NCBI RefSeq assembly: GCF_036417845.1
Contig: NC_090020.1
Span: 32,162,425 to 32,226,424 of the forward strand
Source: Apteryx mantelli
Taxonomy: Eukaryota; Chordata; Aves; Apterygiformes; Apterygidae
DNA: 64,000 nucleotides
Direction: 5' to 3'
The number at the start of each line of letters is the position of its first letter. Positions within the stretch are counted from its first letter, which is position 1. Position numbers and translations under genes: made by a program. This document shows, piece after piece, positions 48,180 through 60,260 of the stretch. The notes beneath the pieces were generated by a model, which was not told the DNA's origin, searched no databases, and worked only from the letters and a program-made list of their open reading frames with translations.

Positions 48180-48680
48180 TGTTTGCTTTTCACTTTTTGC
48201 GTGGAAAGTGAGGGCTTTGGCAGACCCCGAGCATGGAAGTCGTCCGCCCCCAATGCATCCCTGGGGCCATGCAGGCTCCCGGGGTCGCTCCTCTCCTGAA
48301 GCAGGTTCTGCCTCCTCTTGGCCTGCTTTATGCAGCTCTCGAGGCACGAAAAGAAAACCTGCTGAAAACCAGCACATCCGACCTCCAGACCCCCACCACA
48401 GCAGCCCCTATCGAGTGACCCCTAGCAGGAACACGTCTGAGAGAAGTGGGCTTTTCCAGGCTCTCTTTCTCCTTAGCAATCCCCGGCTGTCAGAGAGACC
48501 CTTTGAAAGCTGGCAGCCAGCATCACATCGGCCGGCCCCTGTTATTTTGTGTGACGTGAGCCAGACCGGTTGCTGCGCTGGCATGGGAGTAGGGGGCTGT
48601 AATGGCACTTTTGTCCCTCAGCTCCCAAACTGTGCCCGATGAAATTCAACTTCCGTCTGAGTCAGAGCCCACGGGTACTG
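48180..48680. other. CpG-richer patch
   Basis: By eye about 20 CpG in 490 bases, well above the flanks, with raised GC content and a GTGACGTGAG element (CRE-like half site) at 48551-48560. Open frames cross it on both strands (longest 144 codons, 48208-48642) without known domains. It could be a weak CpG island, an exon of an unrecognised gene or a local GC fluctuation. Confidence 0.35.
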
Positions 48681-49513
48681 CCATGATATAAACAGTAAAT
48701 TAGAAGTGTGGTGTCTAACAAACATCCTCTGGATTTCTGTTTCTCGTATGGGGCTGATTCCCTCTTCTATTGACAGAAAGCTGACTGCCATAACAAATCT
48801 CCAGCACTGGGTAATTTGGGTATCCTGTTGTTACTTTCAGTAGTGAGGATTTTACAGGCATTCCTGTGAAAAACCCACCTGCTGTGGGGTTGCTTTCTTC
48901 TTTGTAGCTCCACAATCTGGCTCCTTCTTTTGATTGAATTACTAGGCTTCAAAGAAAAAATGCACAGTAGAGTATAGAGAGCCAGGAATCTTAGCGACAA
49001 AGAAAACAATTGATATTACAGATGCATTGTAATACCTTTCTTTATTAGTAATAATGCCTGAAAGAACATAATTGTTTTTAAGAACAGGTTGGTTTTTAAT
49101 ATCCTTCCTAAAATGACCTCAGAAATATGCAAAGGCTCCATAACTTTGACCTTATATTCTGTATAATTAAGGTGGCTAACAATTCAAAATAGACATTGTC
49201 ATCATCACAAAGCACATAGAACATGGGTGGTGAAGACTGCAGAGAATTCTCAGTTCTGATTCAGACTCTGCTGTTGACCAGAAAAGAATCTGGCAGGAAT
49301 AAAAACTTTCAGAACTTCTTGGAAAATGAAAGTTTAAGTCATAATTAACACAGGAAAAAACAAAAAAAAAATGGCAAATGAGAAAAATATGGGGAAAATT
49401 CCAGTGTCTGTCCCTGCTCACGGCATTCCCATTTACAAAACAGTTTTTCATTCCTTTCAGCAGGGAAGTATTTATAGTTTATAAAGATGACATTAGTAAT
49501 GAAAACCACCTTA
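48681..49513. other. Unique non-coding DNA, no gene seen
   Basis: Nothing supported beyond AT-rich text and small chance frames. Confidence 0.6.
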
Positions 49514-49564
49514 AGGCAAAAAGAAAAAAAATAGAAGAGGAAGAGGAGGAAAAAAAAGAGAAAA
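49514..49564 (+). repeat. Short purine-rich low-complexity tract
   Basis: Mostly A/G text (AGAAGAGGAAGAGGAGG core flanked by A-runs) over about 50 bases with few pyrimidines. It encodes a Lys/Glu string in a chance frame. Confidence 0.8.
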
Positions 49565-52500
49565 TAACCAAACATCAGAAAACACGAGTGGAAAAAACAC
49601 TTTTATGCAAGTTTTTCCTAAAAGAGACCTGAGTAAAAAACAAACTCAAATTTCAAAACTGGGCCTCGCAAATGTAGACCATTATTATTTTTGCTTTATT
49701 AACATTAATCTCAACTAGTAGCACAGACTAGTGTTCTGCTTTAACTCACATCAAGGCAGTACCAGACTGACCTTCAAGATCAAGGACCCAAAAGTAATTC
49801 CTGACATTTTCCAACCCTTGTCAAGCACAGCCTGGCTACAGGAGGGAACCTGATCTGTCATCTACTTTTAACACGAGCCATACTGGGATTATCTCTGCTC
49901 TGCAGTGCTGATAATCATAACATTACCTAGAGCTCATGTAGCACTTTCTTCCTTACAAGTCCTTTAAAAGGAGCCACACATGTCTGAGTATAAAACATAC
50001 TGAGTTCTTTTTATTCAGTTGCTATATGTCTGAAACGGTAAAACAACCACGTGCATTGAATTAGTGATGGGAAGATCATATATTTTTATTTTTGCATCAA
50101 AATAGTAGCCATACTGCTGTTTGTTTCTCACTCCACAGTGTTTATCCTGCACATGTTGTCTTTTTTCCATTCCAGATGTAGGATGATGATGGCTTACTTA
50201 GGTTGTACTGTTAAAGGCAGGCTGAACTGTATTTAGTGTCTTCAGTAGTGAAGGATACACCAAAGTCTCCACTGTGCTGGCTGCCTTCTATCGTTCTGAT
50301 GACATCATTTCCAAAATACTGAACTGAATGAGCTAAAGCAGCTCTCTCAAATGGGGTCCTCAGGTGAGCTTTTCCCTACCAGTAACTATATTTCTATGTG
50401 ATGTTAACCCTAAACTACCAAAGGTGTACTTGGTAACGAATATCAAAAAGCATTGGGCAGTGAATATGGATAAGGAACTCTAATTTCAGACACTATTTAG
50501 AGAAACAGGATGAATACTAGTCAATGACTGTGACCAAATTCTTCCATAATAAAGATCTCAAAACCAAAGTCTTTGGGTGGTTCAAAAGCAAGACCTTGAG
50601 ACAGAGTCAAGGCTACACTTTAAGAGCAAAAGAAAGAGCTTTTGACTTCAAAACTGGAGCAAATTTGAAAAAAAAAAAAGATTAAAATAGGTCGTGTGGT
50701 GGTGTAATGGTCAAACAGTGAAAGCAAAAAGGGTTTTTAGGCACCAGTACAAAAGAGTAACCAAGCCTTGCTTGCAATAGCTGTCCAGGATTTGTGATAA
50801 ACCAAAGATTTTTGAGTTTTGGGCAGGGAGCATGAAGTGACAAAGAGCTCTGTGGAAATGAAATAGGAAGGGGACTGACTGTGCTGCATTACCAAAATGA
50901 GAGAAGAACATCTCAAAATCTGTTTGATGAATTGGAAGTTAGACACTAGGGGAAAAGTGTATCCTTCATTTTCTGATTTTCTGTTCAAATGAACCAATTA
51001 TTTTGCTGACCTCAGGGTCTGAATTTCAAAGGGGGCTGAAGACAGGCTTAGGCCTGCTGCTATGGCAAATTCCAAAATACCCAATTACTGACCTTAGGAG
51101 GAGTCAGCATTCCAGAGATTAGAGTCACTGGGAGTTTGCTTCACAAACTCACTTCTAATAATATACCATAGTGCAGACACCATTAACCTGCCTTTTTCAG
51201 TTAGCAAATAAGATATGTCTCAAGGCAAAATAGTTATTAACAGCCAGGGGTAGGAGTTACATCTCTAATTGGAAACAGCAACATCTGCAGGGGAGTGCAA
51301 TAAAAGTATATAACAAGTAAATGCATTAGTGAATTATGGGGACCCTAGGTAATCATTCCATAGGGCAGCTTTAGCAGAAACAATGCATATTTCAGGGCTT
51401 TGAAGGTCCAAACTAATTTTGGGCACTGAACAGTGTCCCAAGGTTTAACTCTGTTCTTACTAGCCAATTTGACCAGTGTAATATTGGCAGACTTCCCAGA
51501 TTTCCTTATTATTTGCACTGCATTTATTTTGACGTTTGCACCATTTTGGGGCAAGCTAATTCTCTTCTCTTCCCCCCATTTGGTGTCAGGATGCTGTTCA
51601 ATAACAAAGCCCTTTCACGTCAGCTGCCTGAGGTAGAGCTATGGTGTCTTAGCTGTCAGTTATACTAAGGCATCTTTAGCTCTAAGTTTTTCTAATATGA
51701 GTGACCTGCTGTTTCTATATACAAAACTCTTCCACTGCTTTTATAATTAAACACACAAAGCAAAAGCCTGAAAGCCGAGCACCTGCTGAGCACTCACAAA
51801 CTCCCCCTGAAGCCTGTCAGTACTGCAGATGTGGAAGTGGAGATACATAAACATACAGAAAGCATTCTGTATTATTCCTAACATACAAGGACATATCTTG
51901 CCCCCTGTATCAAGCTTTACATGACACAGAACTGGATGAAGTTTCTAGACCTGCTTAAGACAGGCTCCCTTTAAAGTTCTTCCTAACTTCTTATTTTAGA
52001 TTTTACCTAGGCCTTGCTTAGTCAACGCCCCCCCTCCCCTGCCCTGTTTTCAGACTAATGAAGACAGTCTGTAATTTACAGCTCTCCTGTATACTCTTCT
52101 AAAGTTCATTACCGTTTTAAAGCTGAATTTCATTTTGTGGATGGCAGTGTAAGGCCTTACATTACGACTTCCCAGCTGTTCACTGTTCTCTGGCCTTGGG
52201 TCTTTCAAGATAGACAGCAAATGTAGTTTCATCACTTCTGGAAAACATGCTGAGAATAAGGTGTGTTCACACTTTCTCAAATATGCCCTGTAAAGAGACA
52301 AGCAAGTGCCTAGAGGAGTTCACATTTTACCTGCTACATACTTTTAACCTTCTCAGGATAAAGATTTATTTGATCATAAGCACTCATACAATTTATTAGC
52401 ATGGTATTTTGGAGGTCATAATATGTCATCACAGCAAAGATCAAGATGAAGAAATTCGGCCTTAAAACACATTTCCCTGTTTGGCACCTAAAAAAAGACC

Positions 52501-53246
52501 AATAGATCTTGCTCACAGAGACTTTCTCCAAAATTTTGTCCAGCAAATGCAAGAGGGCCTGCACAGAGCTCTACAGGCAGACAAGTCTCCAAACAATATT
52601 TGGCTGTTTTCAGAAACAGCAGTGTAGTAGATAAGCAGGCATCCCTACTTTCTTTCAAACATTTTGCCTGTTATTGTCCAGCACCAGATTATATTTCCAT
52701 CATCTTTTATTACCATTCCAGGCAAGCTCTGTGGAGGCAAGTGCCCACAACCATTCAGCAAAAGCAGGCAAAAATGTTCCCATGTTCAGACAAGGGAAAA
52801 AAACAAATGTTGATTTCCTTGTCCCTGCAGTTGTGCATGGCAATGCTGTTCACATTCTCAAGTTTTATAGAACAATGCCTCCCTCCCATAATGTCCTAAA
52901 ACAGGCAGCCAGCTGGGCCATATGTTGCAGCTGATGCATTAGGGGCCTTTTCACTTTTCGTTACTGCTTTCTCATCTGTTGTTAAGCAAAGTTTGTCTCC
53001 ATAGGATTACCACAACCATCACAGAAGAGCAATGTGACAGAGTCATCCACAATGATGGATGGGCAGTGGTAGAAGGTGGGCAGTGAGGCAGCTCAGCCCT
53101 GTGACGACTAGCAGGCAACAAGAGGAGGCTGTAAGCCTTCTTCTATTTTTTGATATATCTGCCCTTGAGTTTTGGACAGATAACATGTACTCTTGCTATA
53201 TTCGTCACTTACAATTTAATAATAAATAAAATAAGCTGTAAAAAAA
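49565..53246. other. Unique non-coding DNA, no gene seen
   Basis: No gene, transposon or tandem repeat recognisable. A-run at 50668-50679. Frames at 50711-50997, 52334-52564 and 52600-52934 are under 100 codons without known domains. Confidence 0.55.
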
Positions 53247-53256
53247 GGGGGGGGGG
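53247..53256 (+). repeat. G10 run after an A-run
   Basis: Seven A directly followed by ten G, then AGGG. Isolated homopolymer junction, no element around it. Confidence 0.85.
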
Positions 53257-56029
53257 AGGGCTGAGAAGCTAATGAAATGTTTATTAATCCTCCAAATGTT
53301 CCAGGTGCACTTTCAAGAAGTTTTGGCCTAGATAGGAGGTGCTGGTTGTGTTATGCAGAGGCTCCTGTTGCACCTTTTGAATGCCACTGTCACAGTCCTT
53401 GGCTCTGGTGAGATTTCTTGATGCTTCCTGCACGGTAGCAAGTACTGGGATAGGGAGCAGTTGGCAGTGTGCACTATAACCTGTGCATATGTCTCAGTTC
53501 TTGTAGATGTTAGTTTTCCTGAAACTCCAGGACATGGAGGCTTGTAGCTCTCCCCTGGTTGTAGGCAGGTTCACATCCCCAGCGTAGGGCAGAGGAGGTG
53601 GAAGCAGAGCATCAGCACACTGGTGAACTCCCTGCTCTGCTTCCAGTGAACTGGGGCAGAAACCAGAGCTCAGCTACTCTCTTAATTTGTGAACATTAAA
53701 AAAATCAACAACAAAAATTCTTCAAATCTACTGCCTGCCCTAAGCATGTACTGTAGTCAAATTAAATCCCTAATAAAGTATCTGTGAAATGAAAAACAAA
53801 CATGTTCATCTTTTGTAGTTCCAGCCTCCCCTAATGGAAAATGGCTTTATTTCAATCAGCCACACGTCCGAGCTGTGGTTGTTCTCACAAGTCTGAATTC
53901 TTCCCTTAAATGGGATCCATCCGAGAAAAGGATGCTGTTGTTTCTCTTTCAGAGACCTACATGGCAGTTACAAACAGCTCACAAATGAGCTCAGTCTTGC
54001 AACACTGAGGTCCTCTTCAGAGAGGCTGAGTGCCTGCAGCTCCAGATGAAGACATTCAGATGCTTGGAGAAGCCAGTGATGCCAGGCTGCTTGGGACTGC
54101 TCTGGCAGCCTGAGGGGAATGGCCCTCCAGCACCGCAAGCAATTTAGATGTGCCAGCAACTTTGGAGGCAGCTTTGAAGGGCAAGGTCCCTCTACACCAC
54201 CAGAGTGGTGTAGAGAGCTGCAAGTGGAAGTGACAACTGAGCCCAGAGCATGAGCAGAGTCCATAAATGTGAGAAGCCGGGCTGACTCCTTGGCATCTCC
54301 CACCTCGTTGTTCTGCTATTACATGCACCCAGCATGACACAGCAAGAGAGAATGGGGGAATAGTTACAGGGGTCTAGTGAGACTCTTTTCTATTAAACAC
54401 TCTTTGGATTACTTAGGCTGTTTAAATAGGCCCTGATGTAAATATGAGTCAGGTCTCTCCGGAGTTGTTTGTTTGCTTCCCAGGGAAGCTTTCACACAGC
54501 AGAGACAGAGCTGTCTCTTATTAAAGCTTCTCTTATTAAAGCTTTACCAAACCATGAAAGACCAAAATGCTGGAATAACTGATGGCCTGGAAGAGATTGA
54601 TTCTCCCAATTACTGCACCTTACCTTTCCCCAGGAAGCATAAATATTCTTAATATGGCAGATGGCTGGGAAACATTACCAGAGCTTATCTCAGTGACTTG
54701 TTTGCTTTTTATGGGCTTGTGCTGTTTACACATGGTAGTTCAAGGTGTCAGGATTTTACAGCTTTGGGAGCTTTCTTCAGGCAGCGCTCTAGTGTCACTA
54801 ACTTCCCAAACTTTGATATACGCACTGATGTCACCTGGGGAGTTCTCTTTTTCATCTGTTTGCCATATCAGAATTAAGCAGTGCTAGGCCTTGTTATTTG
54901 TACTCTCCCCTATGATTCTGTAAAGTTAAGCCACTGTCTTTGCACAGCATATGAAGCTGGAGAGGTTAATTTAAAATGAACATTAACTGTTCATGGTAAT
55001 CAAATGTCCCCTATGACACTGATACAGTTCACAGAGATGGCTTCCTTTCTGCAGAGTGTATTGGGTTTTCCATGTTGAATAATGAGCCCATTCAGGCAGC
55101 TTCCTGTACCTAATATTTCCTAATAACTAACCGTATGTCACTCTGTACTTTGAACCTTCCTCAAGACATTTGAATTTGTTTCTTCTCTGTCATCTAGAGT
55201 GAGTTAGGTGGATTTTAGGCTGTCTCAATATGGCCCTTCCTGTGCTAAATTCTTTCTGTCTAGTCTGACTTTTATGTCCCATCTACTGACTTGCTACATA
55301 CACACATCTTGAATACACAGGATCGCTCATAGTGACATTAGTGGAAAGTATTATGTGTGCTGTTGGCCCATCTTTACAGCTTGCTGTTGTGTGCAGTGAT
55401 CTGGAGCTTAGCTGTCGTCAAGTCTCCTGACATTGTCTGATTAAGGTTCTAATTTCCTCCAAACTAGGTATTCTTTGTATTTAATTTCACCACATCTTAC
55501 ACTAAGGAATCCCCTTTTGGGAACCATAGCATTAGTACTGCGTTACACAGAAGTCAATTTGTACAGCAACTCTGTAAAGGGAAACAGCAAAATTTCTCAT
55601 ATAGTTATTTGAAAATGACTGACAACAGAGAGAGACAAAGAATCCTGCTGGGCTGCTAACAGTCATCTTAAAATTTAACAGGACTCTTGTTTGTTACAAA
55701 AAATAAATAGAAAAATCACAGTATGCTATGCTTTGCACAGATAAATTAATAGATACAGCTTTCTTAACATCCTATTTATAAAGCCATCCTTATAGGACAA
55801 TGCTGTTATTAAACAAAATCTGTATAGTGTCAGTTAAGATGGTCATAGGAAACATTTCACCTCTTCTCCCAAAATTTAGAGGAACAGAAAGAAGTAGTTA
55901 AGGAACAAGACGGGGGTTCTCCCTTCGAACTCTGTCTCTGAGGCTCTCAATAATGCATTTTGCTCACCCATTAGCGTCTCACTTCCATTTTCCATCACCC
56001 CAAAATGTAAAGTGCTCCCTAGCTTCAGC
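53257..56029. other. Unique non-coding DNA with a 15-bp tandem duplication
   Basis: TCTCTTATTAAAGCT is present twice in tandem at 54514-54543. An interrupted palindrome ATGAACA/TGTTCAT with a 5-base gap lies at 54976-54994. No gene is recognised; frames at 53968-54340 (minus) and 54582-54887 (plus) have no known domain. Confidence 0.5.
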
Positions 56030-56400
56030 AAGCCCACGTGGGACACAACAGCCATCACCTCAGAGCGGACGGGTACAGGTGGCTGTCACCCTGGGCACAG
56101 GGGACGTTGCTCCAGGCATGGGCACAGCCCAGCCCTGCTCCTCCCAGGCTGCGATGCTCCATTTGACTCAAAGGGACTGTACGAGTCCCGCAAGTGCTCC
56201 TCGAAACACATCTATGAGCCCTCTAGCGGCATCCACACAGACTGTGTTTTCACTTTTTGGAAAGTGCCAAAATCCCCTCGGGATATAGCGTGCCTCTACC
56301 TAAGAGCCGCACGTCTGTGGGTACTTACTGCTCGCACTGATGTGAGCCGGCGCTGTGCCTGTGTATGTCCGTTGCGCTAGCGATGAGCAAAGAGCGGAAG
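56030..56400. other. CpG-richer patch
   Basis: About 20 CpG counted by eye in 370 bases, including CACGTG at 56035-56040 and dense CpG at 56281-56400, against few in the flanks. Two overlapping plus-strand frames (55953-56288 and 56012-56380) cross it without known domains. It may be a weak CpG island or an alternative first exon; no TATA box or clear initiator is visible. Confidence 0.38.
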
Positions 56401-57001
56401 GAAGCAGGAATTTGCAGTATGAGCGAAGGATCCCAAGGGTCAACTGCCTGAGCAACAACAAAATATTTTTCCACTACAATTGCTCCCACTGACCTGATCA
56501 ATCAGCATTACAATTTTAAGAACACTCTAACTGTAATACTTTGCTCTAGCATTCTCCTGTCAGCAGCTTTCCAGGGGCTAGAAATATTTGGATAATAAGA
56601 CTTTAAGCCACTTTTTGAATTTTGAATACTGGAAAAATACAGACATTTTTGTTACAGCTTAAACCAGCCTAAATTCTTAATTTCCTCCAAGTCAAAAATT
56701 ATTTAATCAGCTCCCTTTAAACCTGGCAAAAAATTCTCCTCTGTAGGCCAGAGAGAGGTTCTAGCCAAGCTTTAAAGGCCTGAAAATTAGAGCTGCGATT
56801 GTGATGCCTGTTGCTCTGATCTTGGCACTGTGAGCCAGAGTCCCTCTCCTCCCAGGGACCAAATGAGTGGTTTTCCCCACATGGTTTTGGCACATGCCCA
56901 GTTTCCCAGCACACTTTGACACCTGGCTGGTATACGAATGCTTAAGCAGTCACCTTCACCATTCATTTTTAAGGCCATTCCACGCAACCTTTCTGATTTT
57001 C
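56401..57001. other. Unique non-coding DNA, possibly partly regulatory
   Basis: The first 150 bases contain CAACAACAAAATATTTTTCC and CTGATCAATCAGCATTACAA, motif-rich text of enhancer type, but there is too little to call. The rest is unremarkable. Confidence 0.35.
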
Positions 57002-57059
57002 AAGTGCTGACTGCTGAGGACTCCCAGATTTCTTTGAAAGCAAACAGTCCTCAGCACTT
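57002..57059. repeat. Perfect inverted repeat able to form a hairpin
   Basis: The arm TGCTGAGGACT (57012-57022) and its exact complement AGTCCTCAGCA (57046-57056) are separated by 23 bases. Upstream, AAGTGCTGA (57002-57010) is also an exact complement of TCAGCACTT (57051-57059), so two alternative pairings share the right arm. The stem is short for a microRNA precursor. Confidence 0.75.
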
Positions 57060-58985
57060 TGATGATACAAACCTTTAATTTTGCACCTTGAGCAAAAATG
57101 CCTGTAACTGCTCCATTTGAACAGGGGAAGGTGAGAATGAACCCCATAACGTAAGGGGTCAATTTAGGGGTGAAAATATAATCCTTAAAGTGAAAGAACA
57201 GAGACACTGGCTAATGAAACTCAATGTTGCAGAGTGCAGAAGCTGCACTTGACTTACAGTTTACCGCTGTATGAGATCACCCAGGTCTATCTAGTTCACA
57301 GACTTTATGAATCCTACAGCTGAAACCTTGACTTGCCTGGAGTCACTGGGAATGATGGCTTATCAAAGCAACGAATTCAGCATGAGGTCTCGCCCGTTAC
57401 TGTCTTCAAAGAGGTCTGCAAGCCTCATGCAGCAAGTGCTGCAATACTTCAGTGTGTGATTCTGTTCAGATCATTTTTTTTAGCTCATTGGAAAGCCGCA
57501 GAGGATTATGGACAACTGATCCAGATCATTGAAGAAACTGAAAACCATGCTCACTTCTTTAAGGACTTCTTCGGGTGGGAATAAGAAAGGGAGGGGTTAT
57601 GTCAGGGTAGATTTTCAAAGTTAGGCCCCAGATGCACTATCAGGTAACAAGTGGATTAGCCACTTATTGCTCATCAGCTGAGCTGTGGTAACCGATTGTA
57701 CATGTGTTTTTAGTCCCGCACAAACACAAGCTAAACACATTAGCTTACTCCTCTTTCAGTAAGGCCAGTGATTTGACCTTAAATTTGTCATGCTAAAACT
57801 ACTCAAATCCAGTCTCTCTCAGTAGAGAAATCTGCTTTTCAGGTAGGATGCAGACACTCGGGCTCAGACAAAGCCTGAGAGCATGGGACAGATATCAGAC
57901 GCAGGTAAACAGGGAGCATGAGAAGATGAGGGCTGTGCCAAGCCCTTGGGGCAGGGATGAGCACAGTTAGAGGTCTGGCAGTATGCAAAGCACAATGGGG
58001 AAAAGACAGGGCCAGAATAAGGAGCCTAAACCAGAGTTGCAGCTGAAGAGACAAGAAACCATCTCTAAAGAGACAGGAGCAAGATAAAAGAGTAAATCTA
58101 CAAGGAAATGTCTGGTTAAGCAGCTGAGGCACATGGCAGCCTTGCTTTGAGGTCTGACCCCAGGCTTGTCCCAAGTCTGGCTGTGCTTGGTTGCAACCCT
58201 TTGACTTGCTGTGGGCTGATGCATATGGTACCTCCGATCTCTAAGCCTTTAGGGATTGCTGTTTGTTGTATGTTTCTTGTCGTATATTACTGAGTTTTGT
58301 GTGTTTCAGTTGCTTGGGTGACTTGGAAAGGGTGTAATATCAAATGCTTGATACTACTAAAAATATGCATGTGCTTGTCATTTACAGTACCTTAAAAAGA
58401 ATAATTTCCCCAGTTCCTGGGATGTTTCTGATGGCTCCAAACTCCAGGTAACAAAGCTGATCTTGGTCCATCTGATTAACTGAAGCAGCACAACACAAAT
58501 GCTCAACTCTTTACAGGACCTTCCTCTCTCAATTTCCTTCTAGATTTTCAGGCTCATCTGGACAGTCCTGAGACTCATGTTCTTCCTTGCTGTGCCTAGT
58601 TGACTGCCACAAACAAGTGGTGATTTTCAGTCTGAATAACTTCTTTTTTTTTTTTAATTTCAGTGCATTAAAGGAAAAACAGAAGAGGAGAGAACGGTCA
58701 TGGGTCCCTAAGAAAAGTCATCATCTGAGTTCCCATTCTGACCATCTGCACAGGACTTATGGAGCAAAAATGAGATGTGACCTTGACGCACAGTAAGACT
58801 GGCTAGAAATGTGGCTGGTTCATAATGATACATAATGATTGAATCCAAGGTTAAAAATGTAAAAAGTAACCCCCACCCCACCCTGCCCTGGTCATTTTCT
58901 TTGCTTTCATTTCAGGAGGAAGGTAGAAATAAGGAGGACGGCAAGCTAAGAAATCTCTTTAAAATAGATGTAATCAGCTGAGTAG
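57060..58985. other. Unique non-coding DNA, no gene seen
   Basis: Frames at 57333-57584 and 57839-58224 lack known domains. A short T-run lies at 58646-58656. Nothing else supported. Confidence 0.55.
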
Positions 58986-59062
58986 CAGGTCCTCAGGTGG
59001 CATAAATCTGCATTGCTGTATCAGTGTATCAACATCAGACTGAACCACCTGAGGACCTGATA
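58986..59062. repeat. Hairpin-forming palindromic repeat fossil
   Basis: CAGGTCCTCAGGTGG (58986-59000) and its exact reverse complement (59045-59059) form a perfect 15-bp stem around 44 bases. Inside, TCTG (59007-59010) can pair with CAGA (59036-59039). The left arm plus TAAATCTGCATTGCT agrees, from memory, with a palindromic bird/reptile repeat (TCCTCAGCTGGTGTAAATCGGCATAGCT). It is thus most likely a MITE-like relic whose outer arms stayed perfectly complementary. An RNA hairpin function is an alternative but unproven. Confidence 0.75.
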
Positions 59063-59999
59063 GAAAACAAGTAGGAAAAGAAATGAGAAGTCTATTCTAA
59101 GACTTAAATGTAAATTTTAAAAAAGGAAGAAAAAAACACCATAGTTATTGCACAGTGCTGATAACCAGTTGGTGTTTTATTCAGTCCATCTTGTTATTTC
59201 ACATAAAATTGAAGATCAGATTCAAGACAATTGATTCAGGGACTAGGATGTAATACCATCTTTTGTACTTTCTGCTTATGCCTCAGTGGGAATCCAAGAG
59301 CAGAATTCAGCCCTAAGGGGCTAAAATATTTATTTTTCAAATCTAAGCCCTGCTTTGTTTTTTTAAAGTGTGACAAAAATAAGTTTCTAATAAAATATGA
59401 CAGGCGCTCACTTTATTTTCTTTACCTCTCTGGATCTAAAACAAAGAGTGAAAATGTAAGTAACATTTTTGTATTAAAAGAAATTATTCCTGGCAATTTT
59501 AATGTCAAGTTTCAGCTTGATGTGATTTAAAATGGGCAAGTTACAAAGCCCTAAAAAAAATGGGGTTTTATAATGGAAATGCTGACAGACCCTTAACTAC
59601 AGCGGCGTTGCTGGGCGCCACTCTAATAAAAGGTGGCAAGGATCCAGGAGTCTTCACAGCTGCATGTCTAAACTTTATTAAGTATCTGACTACAGTTTGC
59701 AGGTCCTTGCCAGATCATAACTCATTTAATTCTGACACATTCCAGTTTATAATTAGTGTTGTACTAATATGTTCCTAACTGATACCAGGGTATTTTAAAA
59801 CTTTTTTTCTCTCCTGTAAAACAAGGCTGTTCCCTAAACCCAAAGATGCACTGACATTTGGCAACCAAGCAAGCTCATATTTTTTGATCCTTCAGTTAAA
59901 ATAATTCAAGTGCTAAAGGCCAGTGTCTGCAAAGGAAGCACAAAGAACACCGAAACATCTGTAATTCCCAAAGCAGAAGGAAAAAAACAATTTCTAACT
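59063..59999. other. Unique non-coding DNA, no gene seen
   Basis: A-rich text around 59110-59140. Nothing else supported. Confidence 0.6.
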
Positions 60000-60260
60000 T
60001 TCCCTAAACAAAGTATTTTACTTGCCTTTAGCACCCAGTGACAAAGCAAATTGTTCTTAAAATACATCAGTGATGGCTTGCAATTAGGAAATAATTGTAA
60101 AAACAAAATAAGCAAACACAATTATTTCAATACTTTGCCAAGTAATAAAATAGCTGTGCTAATATATGGAAGGTATAAGCGTATTTATTTAAATCTACTG
60201 CTGGGTGCCTGCCACCTAAAAAACAGTGCATTTTGGGAAAGTGTGCACTTCCAGAGCTTA
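60000..60260. promoter_or_regulatory. Candidate regulatory block with inverted TAATTG pair
   Basis: GAAATAATTGT (60088-60098) and its exact reverse complement ACAATTATTTC (60118-60128) flank 19 A-rich bases. A further GCAATTAGG lies at 60080-60087. Downstream are GTAATAAAATAGC, GCGTATTTATTTAAATC and a CACCT ZEB/E2-box core. It is non-coding and non-repetitive. The symmetric homeodomain-type cores suggest an enhancer, but this is inference. Confidence 0.33.

Noticed and set aside
48208-48642. 144-codon frame over the CpG-richer patch
   Set aside because: Low-complexity Pro/Ser/Arg translation without homology; kept only as part of the patch.
54907-54925. CCTATGATTCTGTAAA, like a CR1 3' end
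   Set aside because: No CR1 3' UTR or ORF2 text lies upstream; a single short match is expected by chance.
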